In this document: positions 12,341-25,814 of the stretch, piece by piece
Layout of the letters: every line of letters starts with the position of its first letter
Numbering within the stretch: the stretch's first letter is position 1
Assembly: GCA_050084515.1 (NCBI GenBank)
Contig: CM114272.1
Location: 20,274,001 to 20,338,000 of the forward strand
Source of the DNA: Blasia pusilla
Lineage: Eukaryota > Marchantiophyta > Marchantiopsida > Blasiales
Length of the DNA: 64,000 bases
Reading direction: 5' to 3'
Notes under the pieces: model-generated
What the model saw: the letters and a program-made list of their open reading frames with translations, nothing else
What the model was told of the DNA's origin: nothing
Databases searched by the model: none
Program-made: the position numbers and the translations under genes

Positions 12341-13294
12341 CTTTGACACCCGCTATTGACTGGGAGTTTAGATGTACTTATAAGCTCTTAAAAAGTACAA
12401 TATTGTCGGTTATTTTGCAAAGACACTGGAGTTGCCCGGCGCTTTTTATGTCGAGTTCTTTTTCGATCGCCCATTCAGCAGCAGCTCATCACGGCCAACG
12501 TGTCGTGGTCCGTGTCAAACGGGCCATGAGCACCGATTTCCTGCTTCAAGGATTTCCTACGTGGCGCAGAGAAGGTTATTTTTACTTATTTTATTTAGTT
12601 TTAGTTTTTTTATATTCTTTTTGCAGTTTGGTCTGACGACTGTGTAGTGTAAGCACTTCATGAAAGGGCGTACGTATGGTCGGTCAATTGTCCTCTAAGT
12701 GAAGCAAGCCAACCACAGTTTACTAACTGCAGCTATCCTCTTCTCCAAAGTCCTGAACGCATCCTCTCCGCTGCTCTGGCCACATGGAGTGGATCTGGAC
12801 CGTTGAACTTATCGCCACCGAGGTTGGACGATCTCTCCGGGTATATGCTTTCACCGCACAATCATGACTCCTCTGGGTTGACAGGATAAGGGCAGATAGC
12901 GAGGCAGAGACAAAGGTAGAACGCCTCTGTGACTCAGGTTTGAGTCCAAGTCTAAACGGTTTTCAAGTCTAAGCCCCAACTTTGGTAAAGTCCAAGTCGT
13001 GAGGAAACCCTGGGTGCAGAGAGGAAAACCTCAGATGTGAGATGTGCAGAACGAACGAATATCAGATCTGATCGAGGTGGATACGTAGTAGGACGTTTGT
13101 GATGCGAACCGGGATGATGACGGAGCACGGATGAGTTTCTGCGGAGCCCCTTGGAGGATTGGCGGAGGGGAATGAATATCATGCTGTTGGAAATGGGAAA
13201 TTTTCTAGTAGCCGTTTTCGCTGGGGTCCAATGCGGTGCAGGGTTTAAGAGGTTACAAGCGATGGTGTTTTAGGGTGGGGATTGTCATCTAGCC
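12341..13294. other. Spacer and GUF1 upstream region
   Basis: A/T-rich in the first 300 bases, then mixed sequence leading to the GUF1 start codon. The frames at 12343-12647 overlap in two registers and lack motifs. No promoter element could be assigned with confidence. Confidence 0.35.
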
Positions 13295-16200
13295 ATGGCG
13301 GCAGGGGGGTTACTGCGCCGGGGCGGCAAGCTTGGATTGAATGTATTTTTCAGAATCTCCTCCAGAATTCCTCCGCATCTATCGACTTTTGTGGCTGAAG
13401 GTGGAAGGAGTCGTTCAAACTGCGATGACACAGAAGGAAAATTGGTACAGTTTTCTGGGAATTTAAGTGTTCTCCGATCGGCACAGCGCAGATGGTGCTC
13501 GTCGAGCAGTTTGACAGGGCCTGAAGAGAAAGATCACAAGATAGATTTAGCGCAATATCCACCAGCCTTAGTACGGAATTTCTCAATAATTGCACATGTG
13601 GATCACGGGAAGTCCACATTGGCCGATCGGCTGCTTGAGTTGACGGGTACGATTCGCAAGGGCCTCGGACAGCCTCAATACTTGGACAAGCTACAGGTTC
13701 TTGACTCTTGCCCTTCCTTGTTCTGTCTTCGTGTCAACTGCAACTTCTGAAGTCGTGGCGTTCGTGGATTTTGAAGTGCAGAGGATTTGGTCCTTGTGCA
13801 ATGGGCTGATTTCTCAGCTAGCTTCTGGGCAGAGTTCCTTTTTGCTCGTCTTATCGAACAACAAATTAGTACGGAGAAAATATCTGATCTAAGTTCGAGT
13901 CTTTTTCTCGTGGATTCTGAGCGTTGGGAGTCACACGGGCTCATGGAGTTGGTGACATGTAATATTCAGGTGGAGAGGGAGCGGGGAATCACGGTGAAAG
14001 CTAACACGGCAACCATGTTCTACAATTATAACATTCATGATAGCCACACACAGGATGCTAACGTGAAAGCTAAGCAGAGATACTTGCTGAACCTTATTGA
14101 TACGCCTGGACATGTTGACTTCAGCTATGAAGTCTCTAGGTCTCTTGCTGCCTGTCAAGGGGTACTTCTACTTGTAGATGCATCTCAAGGGGTTCAAGCA
14201 CAGACGGTCGCTAATTTCTTCCTCGCTTTCGAAGCTGAGCTATCCATTATTCCAATAATCAATAAAATTGATCAGCCCAATGCTGACCCAGAGCGGGTGA
14301 AGGGACAATTGAAGTCAATTTTCGACATCAATCCAGAAGACGTCCTTCTTACTTCAGCGAAAACCGGAGAAGGACTTCCTTTGGTTTTGCCAGCGGTTAT
14401 AGAACGCATATCACAACCTAAGGGATGTACGGATTCCCCTTTGAGAATGCTGTTACTTGATTCCTACTACGACGAATACAAGGGCGTAATCTGCCACGTC
14501 GCAGTAGTCGATGGAGTTATTAAGAAGGGAGCTAAGATCTCGTCCGCTGCAACAGGGCAGAGCTACGAGGTCATGGATGTTGGAATTCTACATCCAGAGC
14601 TGATCTCCACCTCAATACTCCTTACTGGACAAGTTGGTTACGTGGTCGCTGGCATGCGTTCAACTAAAGAGGCTCGGATAGGAGACACTTTGCACCTCTC
14701 AAAAGTTCAGGTCGAACCACTTCCAGGTACGTTCATTTCCAATTTCCAGAGCAATTTATAACCTAATGTGCTCTACCTTAACGATGTTGGAAGACGACAA
14801 CAGAAGCCATTCGCGGCCGGAGCATTATCATATGGTTCATCAATCTAGGGGTTTTTGAGCTGACTCCTCCTAGATGTTCACAGGATTCAAGCCAGCCAAG
14901 CACATGGTATTCGCGGGTGTGTATCCCGCCGATGGGTCCGATTTTGATGCTTTAAGCCATGCCATCGAGCGGCTTACGTGCAATGATGCAAGTGTATCGG
15001 TCGCCAAGGAAACCAGCGGAGCTCTAGGACTGGGATTCAGGTACGTGCGCTATCTTTCTAATCGATCTGTTTACTTTGTGACACTACTCTTGAGGATGTT
15101 GATAGACGTCCGAACTCTGGACTTGTCGCAACGACTATGTTGACGCTCCGAAAGAAAGGTCTACTGGCTTTTTACGTTCTGAAATTGGACCGAGGGGAAG
15201 GCATAACGTAGTCCTTAGTTCACTGCATGTTCCATATGCGTGCCAGGCGTCTGACACAGGCGCATAAACATTAATAGCCTCTGACAATGCCAACCGGCAA
15301 TCTCTTATACTTTACAACTGGCATCTGAGTCCTAAGTTAAAGTGCTGGTCATTGATATCTAATAAAGCACGTGAAGTTTTTAGCATCGTCTGTCCCAGTC
15401 TCTTTGTGAGGATGACTTAGACAAGGGGTATCATTGTATTCTCCTGACAGTTCTTTCTACAAGTGCAGAGAATTTGGATCGGAAATGTAGATCTTCTCTG
15501 CAACTCTAATGCGAGTCTTGTGGCATGTAGATGCGGTTTCCTTGGACTTCTTCACATGGACGTATTTCACCAGAGATTGGAGCAAGTAAGCCAACTGGTG
15601 TAGATCTGGTACATCTGCCTTCAAATTATAAATAGGACTGTCCTGGTGCCGTGTTTGTCAGGTCCGGGTCACTGATATAAGGAGTAGTGGTTGTATTGGG
15701 TTTTTGTCGAACACCATTAACTTTCTCTATGGTTACCTTTGTTTAGGAGTATGGAGCCCAAGTGATTTCAACTACTCCAACGGTCCCATACATCTTTGAG
15801 TATGCTGACGGAAGGTATAGTACAAAGTTCATGTGAAGAAATCAAGAATTCGATATATTAAGGAATTCTGTGCCTTCAATTCTCTGTGGGAATGTTGCCC
15901 ACTCTTTGCTGGTCACTTCTCTCACATTATTATAAGCAATCATCAGATCTCGAACTTCAGACATTTCTGACCTATCTTCTCTGTTGATGCTCTTACTGGA
16001 GCTGTATGTAATAATTTTGTTGCAACCGTTGTAGGAGGCAGTGTCTGAACTATCGAAGTGTCTTTGAAGTAAGACATGTTTGCTATTGTCTTTGGCAGCA
16101 AGGTGAACGTGCAGAACCCAGCGGCACTTGCCTCAAGTCCTGGAAAACGAATTGCTAAATGTTGGGAGCCCACTGTAATGGCAACCATAATTACTCCCAG

Positions 16201-18142
16201 TGAGTAAGCGCACTCTTCTTTCTCAATCAAAATCTCACTCCCTTCGACTTTTCCCTGAAATTTTAGATATCTGCCTTTCACTTGCCAGCTGTTGTACACG
16301 GAGTCTTTTTCATGTTCTCCTCTATTGTTCTGCCTTCGACTATGCCAGCAACTGATATTTGGATGTCTAGAATACTGACTTTGGATTGGTCTGCACTGAG
16401 GTAGATTGGAAATTGCTCACTTTACAACGGTCATGGATGTTTGATTCTGACTTAAGTCAGACCAAACATTTAGTCTGGTCTGACTAACTAATGTAGTTTA
16501 CAATTAGTAAGAGCCATTCTGTGACTTTTCAAAAGGTAATCTTCCCTACACTGGGCAGTTCTAATGTCATAAATTACTCCTATCTCTGTGTATTGTAGGT
16601 ATGTGGGAAGTTTAATGACTCTTTGTTCAGAACGGAGAGGGCAGCAGATTGATCACACCTTCATTGATGGGTATGTAAGTGTGCACTTCCCCTCTATTGG
16701 AGTGCACTACTGCAATATTGCTCGGTACCATCTGGAAATATTTACATTTTGGTTGTACATGAGAAGAGGACTCAGGAGGGTGAGTTGAGAAGTGCGATAA
16801 AGTCTTACAATGAATGAGGTGTTTTGTTCTGAGCAGGCAGCGAGTCATGCTGAAGTACAAGCTACCCTTGCGGGAAGTTGTGATTGACTTCTACAACGAA
16901 TTGAAGAGCATAACATCTGGTTATGCATCATTTGATTATGAAGAAAGCGAGTAAGTTTTTATCTCCTAGCCGCACATTGGGCACGGCAATGGCTCACTTG
17001 TGTTTTCCCTTGATACCTGAACTTTTAGGTTGGTAGTAGCTTCATTTATTGAATGACTGTTCCCTTCATCCCTCCTAGTCAGAGTAAGGCCATCAAGAAT
17101 GCTGAAATTCTGGTTGAGTGAGTGCAGGTTAGAGGCATCGGACCTGGTAAAGCTTGATCTTCTGCTGAATGGCGAACCAGTAGACGCCCTTGCAACCATA
17201 GTGCATCGATCAAAAGCGGAGCGGGTTGGGCGGGAGCTTTGTGAGAAGCTAAAGAAAATTTTGGACAGGTTTGGACATATTTAATCTCAATCTACATTCC
17301 AATGGGTTATCACTAGAAGACATGTTGTTAACACTTAAAGTTTTGCACATGACTTTTCGCACTTGGGTCCTTGGATGTAATTAAGCTTCAATCATCCTTC
17401 AATGCCCAAATTTCCTTGGATGTAATTAAGCTTGGGATCCTTTTTGGAAAGTGGTGAGTGACATTAAAATTAGGGAGGAGGTTAGTTTAAAATTTTTGAA
17501 AATGGGAGGCGGGGAGTGGGGAGTGGGGAGTGGAGAGGTGGATTAAATGGGAGGTTCTGGAATAGTAAAGGAGATTAAAACTTTACTTGAACACGGGCAG
17601 TAGGCGCACTGGTAGTGAATATCGTCATGTGTGACTGGATTAGTTTTTCCAAGGAAAATTTGAGCATGGTTCCGGATTTCTATCCAATGCAACATTGTTT
17701 CATGTTATTAAAGCAGGCTTAACTCTGGAAGTTGTGTCCAGGCAACTGTTTGACATTGCGATACAAGCAGCTATTGGGTCAAAGGTTGTTGCGAGAGAAT
17801 CGTAAGTAGAACTCTCTTTGATGCATGGCAGATCTCAGTGAATCTTCACAGTAGTACTTTCCACCGGCTTTAGGAAATTGTTCTTATTGCACTCTTTTAC
17901 AGATCTTGGTATGAATAAAGTTCTGAATACCTCATTGGTTAAGCTTGTGTTTGACGTTTTGTTGGGTCATGCATTTCAGACTTTCAGCTATGCGGAAAAA
18001 CGTTCTGGCAAAGTGCTACGGAGGAGATGTTTCCAGGAAACGCAAGCTATTAGAGAAGCAAAAGGAAGGGAAGAGGCGCATGAAGCGGGTTGGAAGTGTG
18101 GACATCCCACAGGAGGCATTCCATTCATTACTGAGGAACTAA
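13295..18142 (+). CDS. GUF1: Mitochondrial translation factor GUF1 (EF4/LepA GTPase)
   Basis: Exons: 13295-13696, 13970-14726, 14884-15040, 15531-15585, 15747-15814, 16099-16203, 16599-16670, 16837-16950, 17128-17268, 17742-17801, 17980-18142. All introns are GT-AG, phases agree, total 697 aa plus stop. An Arg-rich N-terminus without acids in the first 30 residues fits a mitochondrial presequence. GTPase motifs are intact: AHVDHGKS (about residue 100), ERERGIT (switch region), DTPGH (about 178), NKID (about 232) and SAK (about 263). The EF4-specific C-terminal domain is complete, including [20 protein letters not shown] and the ending [14 protein letters not shown]4/LepA acts on elongating ribosomes, aiding recovery or fidelity; GUF1 is the organellar form, and plants have a separate plastid LepA. 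The presequence and N-terminus favour mitochondria. Two donors are weak by context (gttctt after exon 1, gtttgg after exon 9) but give exact family matches across the joins. Confidence 0.96.
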
Positions 18143-20191
18143 GTGGGGTAAACTGTCTGTTGATTGAGGTTGACCCAAGGGAGCGAGTGCTCGAAGGGAA
18201 ATTGATATGGGGTCACACTCCCAAGTATCAATCACCACAGAATGCAGCCTGGAGAGTCGTCCCATTCCGCCATGTAATAATTATTCAGCCTGAGGTAGTT
18301 GATATTCCCATGAAATCTTAGCAGCGGGAGCCCAAATCAGTCTCTGGCTGGGCGATAGGAACTTGCTAGTCGCATTATGTGCCACATGTTTGTGTTCATC
18401 TCAAATATATTCACCCAGCCAGAGGCGGAGGTTTTCGATGAAATGTTGAAGATGTCCCATATTGAACCTTGATTAGTATTCGGTAAAAGCAGCAAGGAGG
18501 TTTGTCAGATGTGGTCATTTTGACTACGGTGGTGGGGATGACAGCCACTCTCTCGCACAACACATGAAGTATGATGTTTCTCCACAGGTCCCAATCAAGT
18601 AAAGCTGACATGGAGTAAAGCTCATGATCTGTGTATTCCTTAGATTTCTACATTTCCAAGCTGCGGAGTCTGCGTACTGTCTCCTCCAATGAGCCCGTGT
18701 GTTTATTTTTTCTGAAGTCGGACAAGGACGCCTATGCCCTCGCGATACACATGGCTGTTCGACACCTGCAGGTGCTTCCGTCACCTGTAGATTCGCCATG
18801 GCTGTTCATTATCTGTAGATGCGCGTTGATGAACCGAGCCCAGGCAGTCCCGGATGAGCGTTTTGCAGCCAATGTAGGGCTTTGGAAGGAGGTAGCTTTT
18901 TCAGGAAGTCTTGTAGCGGGCAATCAGAGAATGAATGGTGGCCTCGGAGTGGTGTTACGGTGATGGGATCTTGGAACCACAGGGGAAGGCATAGAAATTC
19001 CGTATTTGCACCGTTACAAGCTCTGTGAAGGAATCCTTAGAGGTGGAGAACGTGAAATGTGATATCGAATCCCTCTACCCATTCAATGCGACCTCCGAGA
19101 CGGAAGATAATCTTGTACGCGAGCACGACGCGGAGGCTTGAGAGATGAACTCGGGGACTTCTCGAAGGCGTGCATTCTAGACTCGGAAGTGATAGGAATT
19201 GTACTTTGATTTTGCTCGACATCCTGCTGTCCCTAACGATGGGAGCGAACCGCAGTGGAATGAGAGAAACAACCCTTCACCTCTTGAAATCTGCACAACG
19301 CCAAGAACGTTATTCAATTGACATTCCGGGTGGTCAAACCTATAATTATCAGCTGTAATGTACCCTTGAACTCCTTGAAGCTTGAGTGAGTATGTTTTGA
19401 GAGTAGGACGTATTTTCATGGTATTTGTGGTTGGGTCACTTCAACTTGGATTGAGGGTGTAGGAATTCTATGGTTTCTCCAATTTAGTAACAACCTTTTC
19501 CGTAGGTTTGAGGATGATTCGATTGACCCGGAATGTCATTCAACGAAACCCATTCAAGACATCGAAGCCGAATCCCAATATGTCAAGATTGCTTGGTAAA
19601 TTTTGGAATATGATGTTCTTTTTATTTATCACATTTTTATTTGCCCTATAGCTGCATGTTAATCAAGAAGCCGTCATGATAATAGTCCAGTTAGTAGAAA
19701 AGTTTGAAAAGAAAATCCCGGTAGAAGTTCACCCGGAGACCAAGTTTGACTTTCGGATACTAAATTCCTTTAAAAATCATCCGCTGGAAAAATAGTAGTA
19801 GTGTTGTTTGCATCGGTGATTTTCAAAATTTTCAAAATTTATTAGTATTTTAATTTATTTTCATCTAATTTATTTATTTTTTATTAATTGAATTCTCTCT
19901 TGTAATGACATGTGTCATCATAAGAACCCTTAAAATAAATGTGTCAATATTAGAAGAAGATTTTTCTCTATTAATTTATATTTATATGTGTATATAAAAG
20001 TACCTCTTCTTGGTAATAAATATAATTTTCCAACAAATTATTTTTGAGCCATATTAGTCCCATATTGAATTGCCATCTGACCCACCATTTTCTAATCTTG
20101 GATTCATTTTTTGGTTTGGAAGTGGAAATTCCCATATGGACCAAAATGTATCAAAATATGAAAATAAAATAAAAAATATTAGCATCCAATT
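18143..20191. other. GUF1 3' region and spacer
   Basis: The first few hundred bases should hold the GUF1 3' UTR. Open frames at 18631-18963 (plus) and 18524-18923 (minus) overlap and contain nothing I recognise. From 19500 onward the DNA is A/T-rich, without genes. Confidence 0.4.
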
Positions 20192-20332
20192 TGTGCCATG
20201 CACGGGAATAAAGGATTAATCATGTTGCACGCAAATTTTTCTTTTAAAATCCCGTAGTATGGGAAATATCTTCTTGTTGCCCTGAGGTGTTTGCAAATCA
20301 AGAAGACACTCTCCAATAAGAATATATAGATT
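20192..20332 (-). mobile_element. Helitron-like element, copy B (internally deleted)
   Basis: Contains family landmarks in order on the plus strand: gtgccatgcacggga, aaggattaatcatgttgcacgc, cccgtagtatgggaaat, gtttgcaaatcaagaagaca and ctctccaataag. It lacks the central segment and the CTAGT terminus of the longer copies. Confidence 0.65.
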
Positions 20333-20398
20333 ATTTTTTCTTATAAGATTCATCATAAAATCAAATTTTTATTCTCTAAACATCATGTTTTACATGTG

Positions 20399-20576
20399 AC
20401 TAGTATAAAGCCCGTGCAATGTACGGGAGTGAAGGAACTAATGATGTTGTATACAAATTCAAAAAAAATCTTACAGCCCGTAGTATGGGAATCATTTTCT
20501 TGTCACCCAATTGCCACGTGTCAAGCATACATGTGTTTGCAAATCAAGAAGGTGCTCTCCAATAATAATATAGATT
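20399..20576 (-). mobile_element. Helitron-like element, copy C with both termini
   Basis: On the minus strand the unit begins TCTATATTATTATTGGAG, preceded by A, and ends with a hairpin-forming CCCGTACATTGCACGGG, a short spacer and CTAG followed by T. These are the expected Helitron features: 5' TC, a hairpin about 11 nt before a 3' CTRR, and insertion between A and T. The body is about 178 bases and non-coding. Confidence 0.75.
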
Positions 20577-23500
20577 GGAAAATCTTAAGGGAGATGCTTG
20601 CTTGTGCTCCCCACTCCTCAATCCTATCTATAAATAAAAATGTAAGTAACCTTTTTTTGAATTATGAAAGTTTGGTAATTTAAAAGGAACTATTTTTCAC
20701 CCTGTCTATTTTTTCCATACATTTCTTCGTAAACGTGGGCTCCTTGAGAGTTTTAACTAGTATTCCAAATTTGATGTATGCTAGTGCAAGAGAATGAAAA
20801 TTTTCCATTTCCAAGTCGGCCATTCAAGATCAAATATCTCCATGTCTAGAAAAGAGTCGAGCACAAAAGATTTTCGTTTCATATTTTGATACTTTTTTGT
20901 CCATATTGAAATTTCCACTTCCAAATTAGCAAATGAAGATTATATATCTCAATTTCAAAATTTTGATTACTAATTTTGACTTTTGGAATAGAAGGCATAA
21001 TACATGCTTAGTGACTTTTCGATAAATAATTTTAGATTCCTATCTCTTGAAATCCCCATTTGTATATATGATATATTCATATCTTATAATTCATTTTCTT
21101 AAGACAATCTACTTGTGTTAGACTTCTCCATATACCTTGAGATAGTCAAACAAAGGGATAATGTAAAGTAGTGAAGGCCTCTATGTCTTTTGCTGCGAAA
21201 TTGTAAGGTTGATGTGGGATTATAAAGGGTTACCCTAAAGGGATATCTAAATAAGTTGGAAGGCATTCTTCTAGTTATCCATAAATATGCAAGATTGGTT
21301 TGAGAAATCTTTTAATATTTTTTACTAGAAGAAAATTAATATTAATTCTTGTACAAATTTTTTTCATGTGATGCACAAAGTCCTCCGAGGAAAATTATTT
21401 TCCCTTTTTGGAAAAGATAACATATGAAACCCTTTTCAAAATTTCTCAGCGTTAAAAATTTTACCCATGGAAAAGCTCATGCATGCCAAGAAAATTAATG
21501 GATATCCTCTATGTTAAATTTCAAAATATTCCTTTTTATATTTGTGTGAAAAGGTATGAACAATGTATCAAATAAGATTAAAAAAACCTTAATTATGTGA
21601 TAGTCAACGTGATGTAATTTTCATAGAAAATAATGATGCCATAAATTTTCAAAAAAATGTATTTATGTACTCAACTATGAGCCCCATATAGATTTGGAGC
21701 TCTCTTCTTACTTTATCTAAGATATTGATCTAAAATTGTGCCATATGTCATGTTAAATTCCTTATGTGGACTAATTTTGTTGTGCTACTCCACTTCCCAT
21801 TACCACGCTTCTACCTTACAATAGTTAATTTACATTATTAATGGAGGACAAGTTGAGGTTTGCATGAGCCCCTTTACTTCACATGCAACATTAGGAAACA
21901 TTAAATTACCATAGGAAAAAAGAAATACTTTTGGGAAGCATGAGAGGAATGCAAAATAAACAATAGTATAAATATATTTCTGGCTGAATATTTATAACAA
22001 TGAACATTTCAACTTGAAACCCCCTTATATGGAAAAGAGAAAAACTTATTATCTCTCATAATTTGGAAAAATATTTCTTCTCAACTAGATTTTTTTTTCC
22101 CAAAATATAATTTAAATGTCTCTCTTAGTCAAGCTTGAATTTTTTAACAGATTCTTTCTAGAAGACAGGAAAAAAATTGAATAGGAATAAGACTAGACTT
22201 GGGAAATTTATCAAAAAAATATAGATAATTTTAAGAGGAAAAATTAGTTAATAGGAGAGAAACTTGAAAATTTTACAAATGATTTTAAGATTATATACAT
22301 AAGAGGGGGATGGGGAGGGGCAGATGTTTTATTTCAACAACATTTGAGATTTGTTGGGCTCTTTTTCCACTTGCTACACAAGTAAATGATCAATTAGGCC
22401 TCAACGATAACATTAAGGTTAATAAGTTAACTAAGTATTAATTTGACCAAACCCGCCTACCTGAAAGGGACCTAGAAATAGGAAAGCGCTTGATAACAAG
22501 CAGCAGGGAAGGAGCCTATGTACTTACTAAATGGTTACCGTTTGGCAAGTTTTACTTTGACGCAGTCAATTGATTATAGAAGAGCTTGATCGACTTAAAG
22601 AGCTTATTTTTTAGAGTTTGCACAAAATCAACTTTTCTAATATTCTCTCTTGTGTATTTTCATAACTCTTATAGCCAAACATGCGCCAAGGCAGAACATG
22701 AGGACTCTTTTGGGCTCACACTAGGATGGTTGCACATTGGAGAGGTCCCTTGAAGGAGAGACAAGATGTGAGACGTGTGCAAGATTGAGCGTTTCACGTG
22801 TTATGGTCGCAACTTGAGAAACCTAAACCAAATGTGAACAAAGAGTTGAGAGGAGTTGAGTCTAGTAAGAAGGGTTGCCAACGACGATGAGAATTGAACT
22901 TGGAACTTGACTAGCACTTAGGATTTCACTATATTTGGGTCATAACGATTAGACTTGAGATACGTTTGAGATGAGTAAGAAGGCGTTGGAAAGCTTATGC
23001 AAATCCGGTTCCAACGTACCAAAGATCCACACAAATGCATGAGTAAAAGTCAAGATATCTCCTAGAAATTGTTGGAAGGAGAGTTGGATTGAGGGCCAAA
23101 AAGAGCGGCCCTAGAGGTCCTTCCCAAAGATAAGAGGAGGGTGGAGAACCCCATAAGTATATATGAGGGGGAGGGTCTCCAAGGATGTTTGGGACTTGAA
23201 CTGCACTTTGGGGAGCCACGTGGCGAACCAAGAGTACAAAATAGATTGGGAGGTTGGCGTTGGGGTGTGAACCACACCCCAATGCCAAGTCCAAGGGAAT
23301 GGATTTCCGAAGTCACTCTCGGATTCCAACCCACGACTGATTTGTTGGATATCGATAAGGGACAGTTTAAGGGCAATATCCATTGGACAATTGGGACCGC
23401 TAGGCATGCGAACGCCGTGTTAGGTGGCTAGACTATCTAGAAAGTCTATCCTAAGTCTAAGAAGACTTGGATGTGTTGGAAAGTGAGGAACTAGGAAAGT

Positions 23501-24634
23501 TGAGCTTGACGAATGGCGAGAGTTGAGAACTTGGGGAGTTGGAAGGGTGATTGACCTAAACCAGACTAAGATGAGTATGTTAGGGTGTAGATCAATAGTA
23601 TGAGTGTGTCCTATAGAACGTACGCTTCTGGAACACTTGAGATTGACGTTCAAGAGGAGTAGGTGCTCGACTTTTCCAATATTATCTCTTGTGCATCCTC
23701 TAACATTGAGAGAGAATGTAGCCATGCATATGAGTGTGTTGATGTCTAGGTACATGAACAAGGGTTTGGCTTATTACAAATTCTTTTATTCTTGCATTTC
23801 GTCTTCCACAAAACATATTCTCAATAGCTCCATATGCCATTATGCCTTAGATTTCCTTATCCTTCTCTTTTAGGCGTGCTTAATTCTGTATGCGAGGGAG
23901 CCCATTGATAGAAAGGGTATTCAAATTCTTGGATTTGCATTTGGTGGAGAGAGAACAATAACCCACGATGTTGTGAGAGAGATAATAGCATCAATGATTC
24001 ATATTGTGTGGTACATCGTTGGGCAAGAGTAACTATATGTTCTACCTTCTACTATGTATACAACGTTTTGTTGACGAATTGATCTTGTCATATCTTGAGG
24101 TGACTTTCGTCTATGCGATGGTATGATGGTGGATGATCCAATACTTAATGTGTCGGGATATATATACTAAAGGTATTGCAAGCGATACAACAACAAGAAT
24201 TAAGGAATTAAGTTATGCGTTGAAACATGCAATTGATGGATTTATTCCTTTTACGATGGAAGTTTTAGGATGCCTTTTGATACTTTCCTAAAAACATATG
24301 CTCACCATTCCTTGGAGAATTACCAATTCATCCCTTCTAATAATCCTTCTCTCTCTATTGTCATTACTTATTTTTGACAATGCATCTCAGTAGCACTACA
24401 GCATGTATAAACATTGACGTCGATATGTCAACCCAAAGTCTTTCGTGGCTATTCAAGTCCATCCATTCACGTCTTATCAATCATTAATGTTCCCGTCAAA
24501 CTTGTTTTAGGCTATTAATCACGTGGTTTGTTGAATTCATTTTTGGTTTTCTTTGTTGCCATTTTCTATTTGTATCCTTCTTACATTTCTCCCTTCTTGA
24601 GATGTTATTGTCTCTCTTTATCCTTTTTGAGTTT
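20577..24634. other. Long A/T-rich spacer without recognised genes
   Basis: About 4 kb. From 20580 to 22400 it is strongly A/T-rich. From 22680 to 23470 composition is more even, and overlapping frames exist on both strands (22995-23407 minus, 23141-23431 plus), but none shows a family motif or a codon pattern that singles it out. No terminal repeats were found. Confidence 0.45.
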
Positions 24635-24787
24635 ACTAGTGGGCAGTCCATGCCACCACAAGAGTGAAGGAAAATCATTTTTTCTGCTCGTAGAAGGGGG
24701 AAACATTTTCTTATTGCCCACTTGCCACATGTAAACGAAAGAGGTGTTTGCAAATCAAGAAGACACTCTCCAATAATAATATAGATA
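24635..24787 (-). mobile_element. Helitron-like element, copy D
   Basis: Plus-strand landmarks: actagtgggcag at the 3' terminus side, then attgcccacttgccacatgt, gtgtttgcaaatcaagaaga, cactctccaataataatata and tagat. Read on the minus strand it starts TC and ends CTAG before T. It has been shortened between the two termini. Confidence 0.7.
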
Positions 24788-24835
24788 TAGATTTTATGAA
24801 AGAATGAATTAACATCTTCGATTTCCCACATGGTA

Positions 24836-25025
24836 TTTATATTGTTATGGGAGAATGCCTTCTTGATTTATAAACACCTTTTTGTTTGACACGTGACAAC
24901 AAGAAAATGATTCACATGCCACGGATAAAAAAAATAAATTTTGAATTGTTGTGCAACATCATTAATCTCTTCCTTCATAAATTAACACTAGAAAAACTCT
25001 TCAAACACATATATTTTCCTCCTTG
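24836..25025 (+). mobile_element. Helitron-like element, copy E, opposite orientation to D
   Basis: Plus-strand landmarks in family order: ttatgggagaatgccttctt, gacacgtgacaacaagaaaa, cacatgccacgg, gtgcaacatcattaatctct and aaactcttcaaacaca. The 3' hairpin and CTAGT are not recognisable. It lies only about 50 bases from copy D in the opposite orientation. Confidence 0.65.
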
Positions 25026-25814
25026 CTAATTAACATATTATTACAATAAAAGATATGCTTGGCTTCTTAATGAGCTTCTAAGAAATGTTATGATTCAATA
25101 AAAAAAAGATACGAAATTAAATGAGGCAGGTTAACATACCATCTCCAACTTTGACTCTAGTTAGTCATAGGCCCCTTAGAATGTCGAGAACTGCCTTGGA
25201 CTGACGGGTAAATGGTGCCTCTTCCAGCGGTTTATGGTAGTCTCCAGTAGTTTCCACAGTCCGCATTTGAAATCGTGGAGCCCTAAGGAAAGCTCCACTT
25301 TGGGCCTATGAAGCGCCCCAATTGGACTGCAGGTCGACGATTTGTTCCGCTGCGGCCCAAGCATTCTGCGCATCTGAGCACTGCGGTAGTGAATCGGTTG
25401 TGGCAGATAATAGTGCTGATCGTGTGTTTTTTTAATTTGAGTTTTAAAGGAAGGCGCCAGTGCTCCGATGGGGATTTAGGGCCATGTTTCTTTTTCTTGC
25501 TCGCCGCGGAATGAATTCGTCCTTGAGAAATGGAGATGGGAGACATGTGACAGAGGAGTTTCGATGTGGTTGAGAATGTGGCTTCTTTTCTCGTGCACGA
25601 AAGCCTCCAGGCCGGATCTTCTAGATTAGGAAGAGGATGAATTGAATCTTTTGTGAGATGACGATGGGAGATGTTGTTTCTCGGCCACTTTTTGGTTCCG
25701 CATTTGTGTTGATGGCAGCAGCTCTGCAGCAGGGCGTGATTTGGTTGTCTCGGACGACGTGAACAAATTTTTCATGGTAGTGTCGAAGCCGGTTGCGCAG
25801 CAGGTCTGGAAACG
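25026..25814. other. Spacer and upstream region of the 25815 gene
   Basis: Frames at 25176-25546 and 25741-26017 are in conflict with each other and with the downstream gene. No feature is assigned; the region probably includes the leader of the 25815 gene. Confidence 0.35.

Noticed and set aside
15943-16299. 118-aa minus-strand frame inside GUF1
   Set aside because: It covers GUF1 exon 6 and its introns in antisense; the plus strand here encodes conserved GUF1 sequence with proper splice sites.
18631-18963. 110-aa plus-strand frame downstream of GUF1
   Set aside because: Overlapped by minus frames of similar length, no motif, no splice-supported extension.
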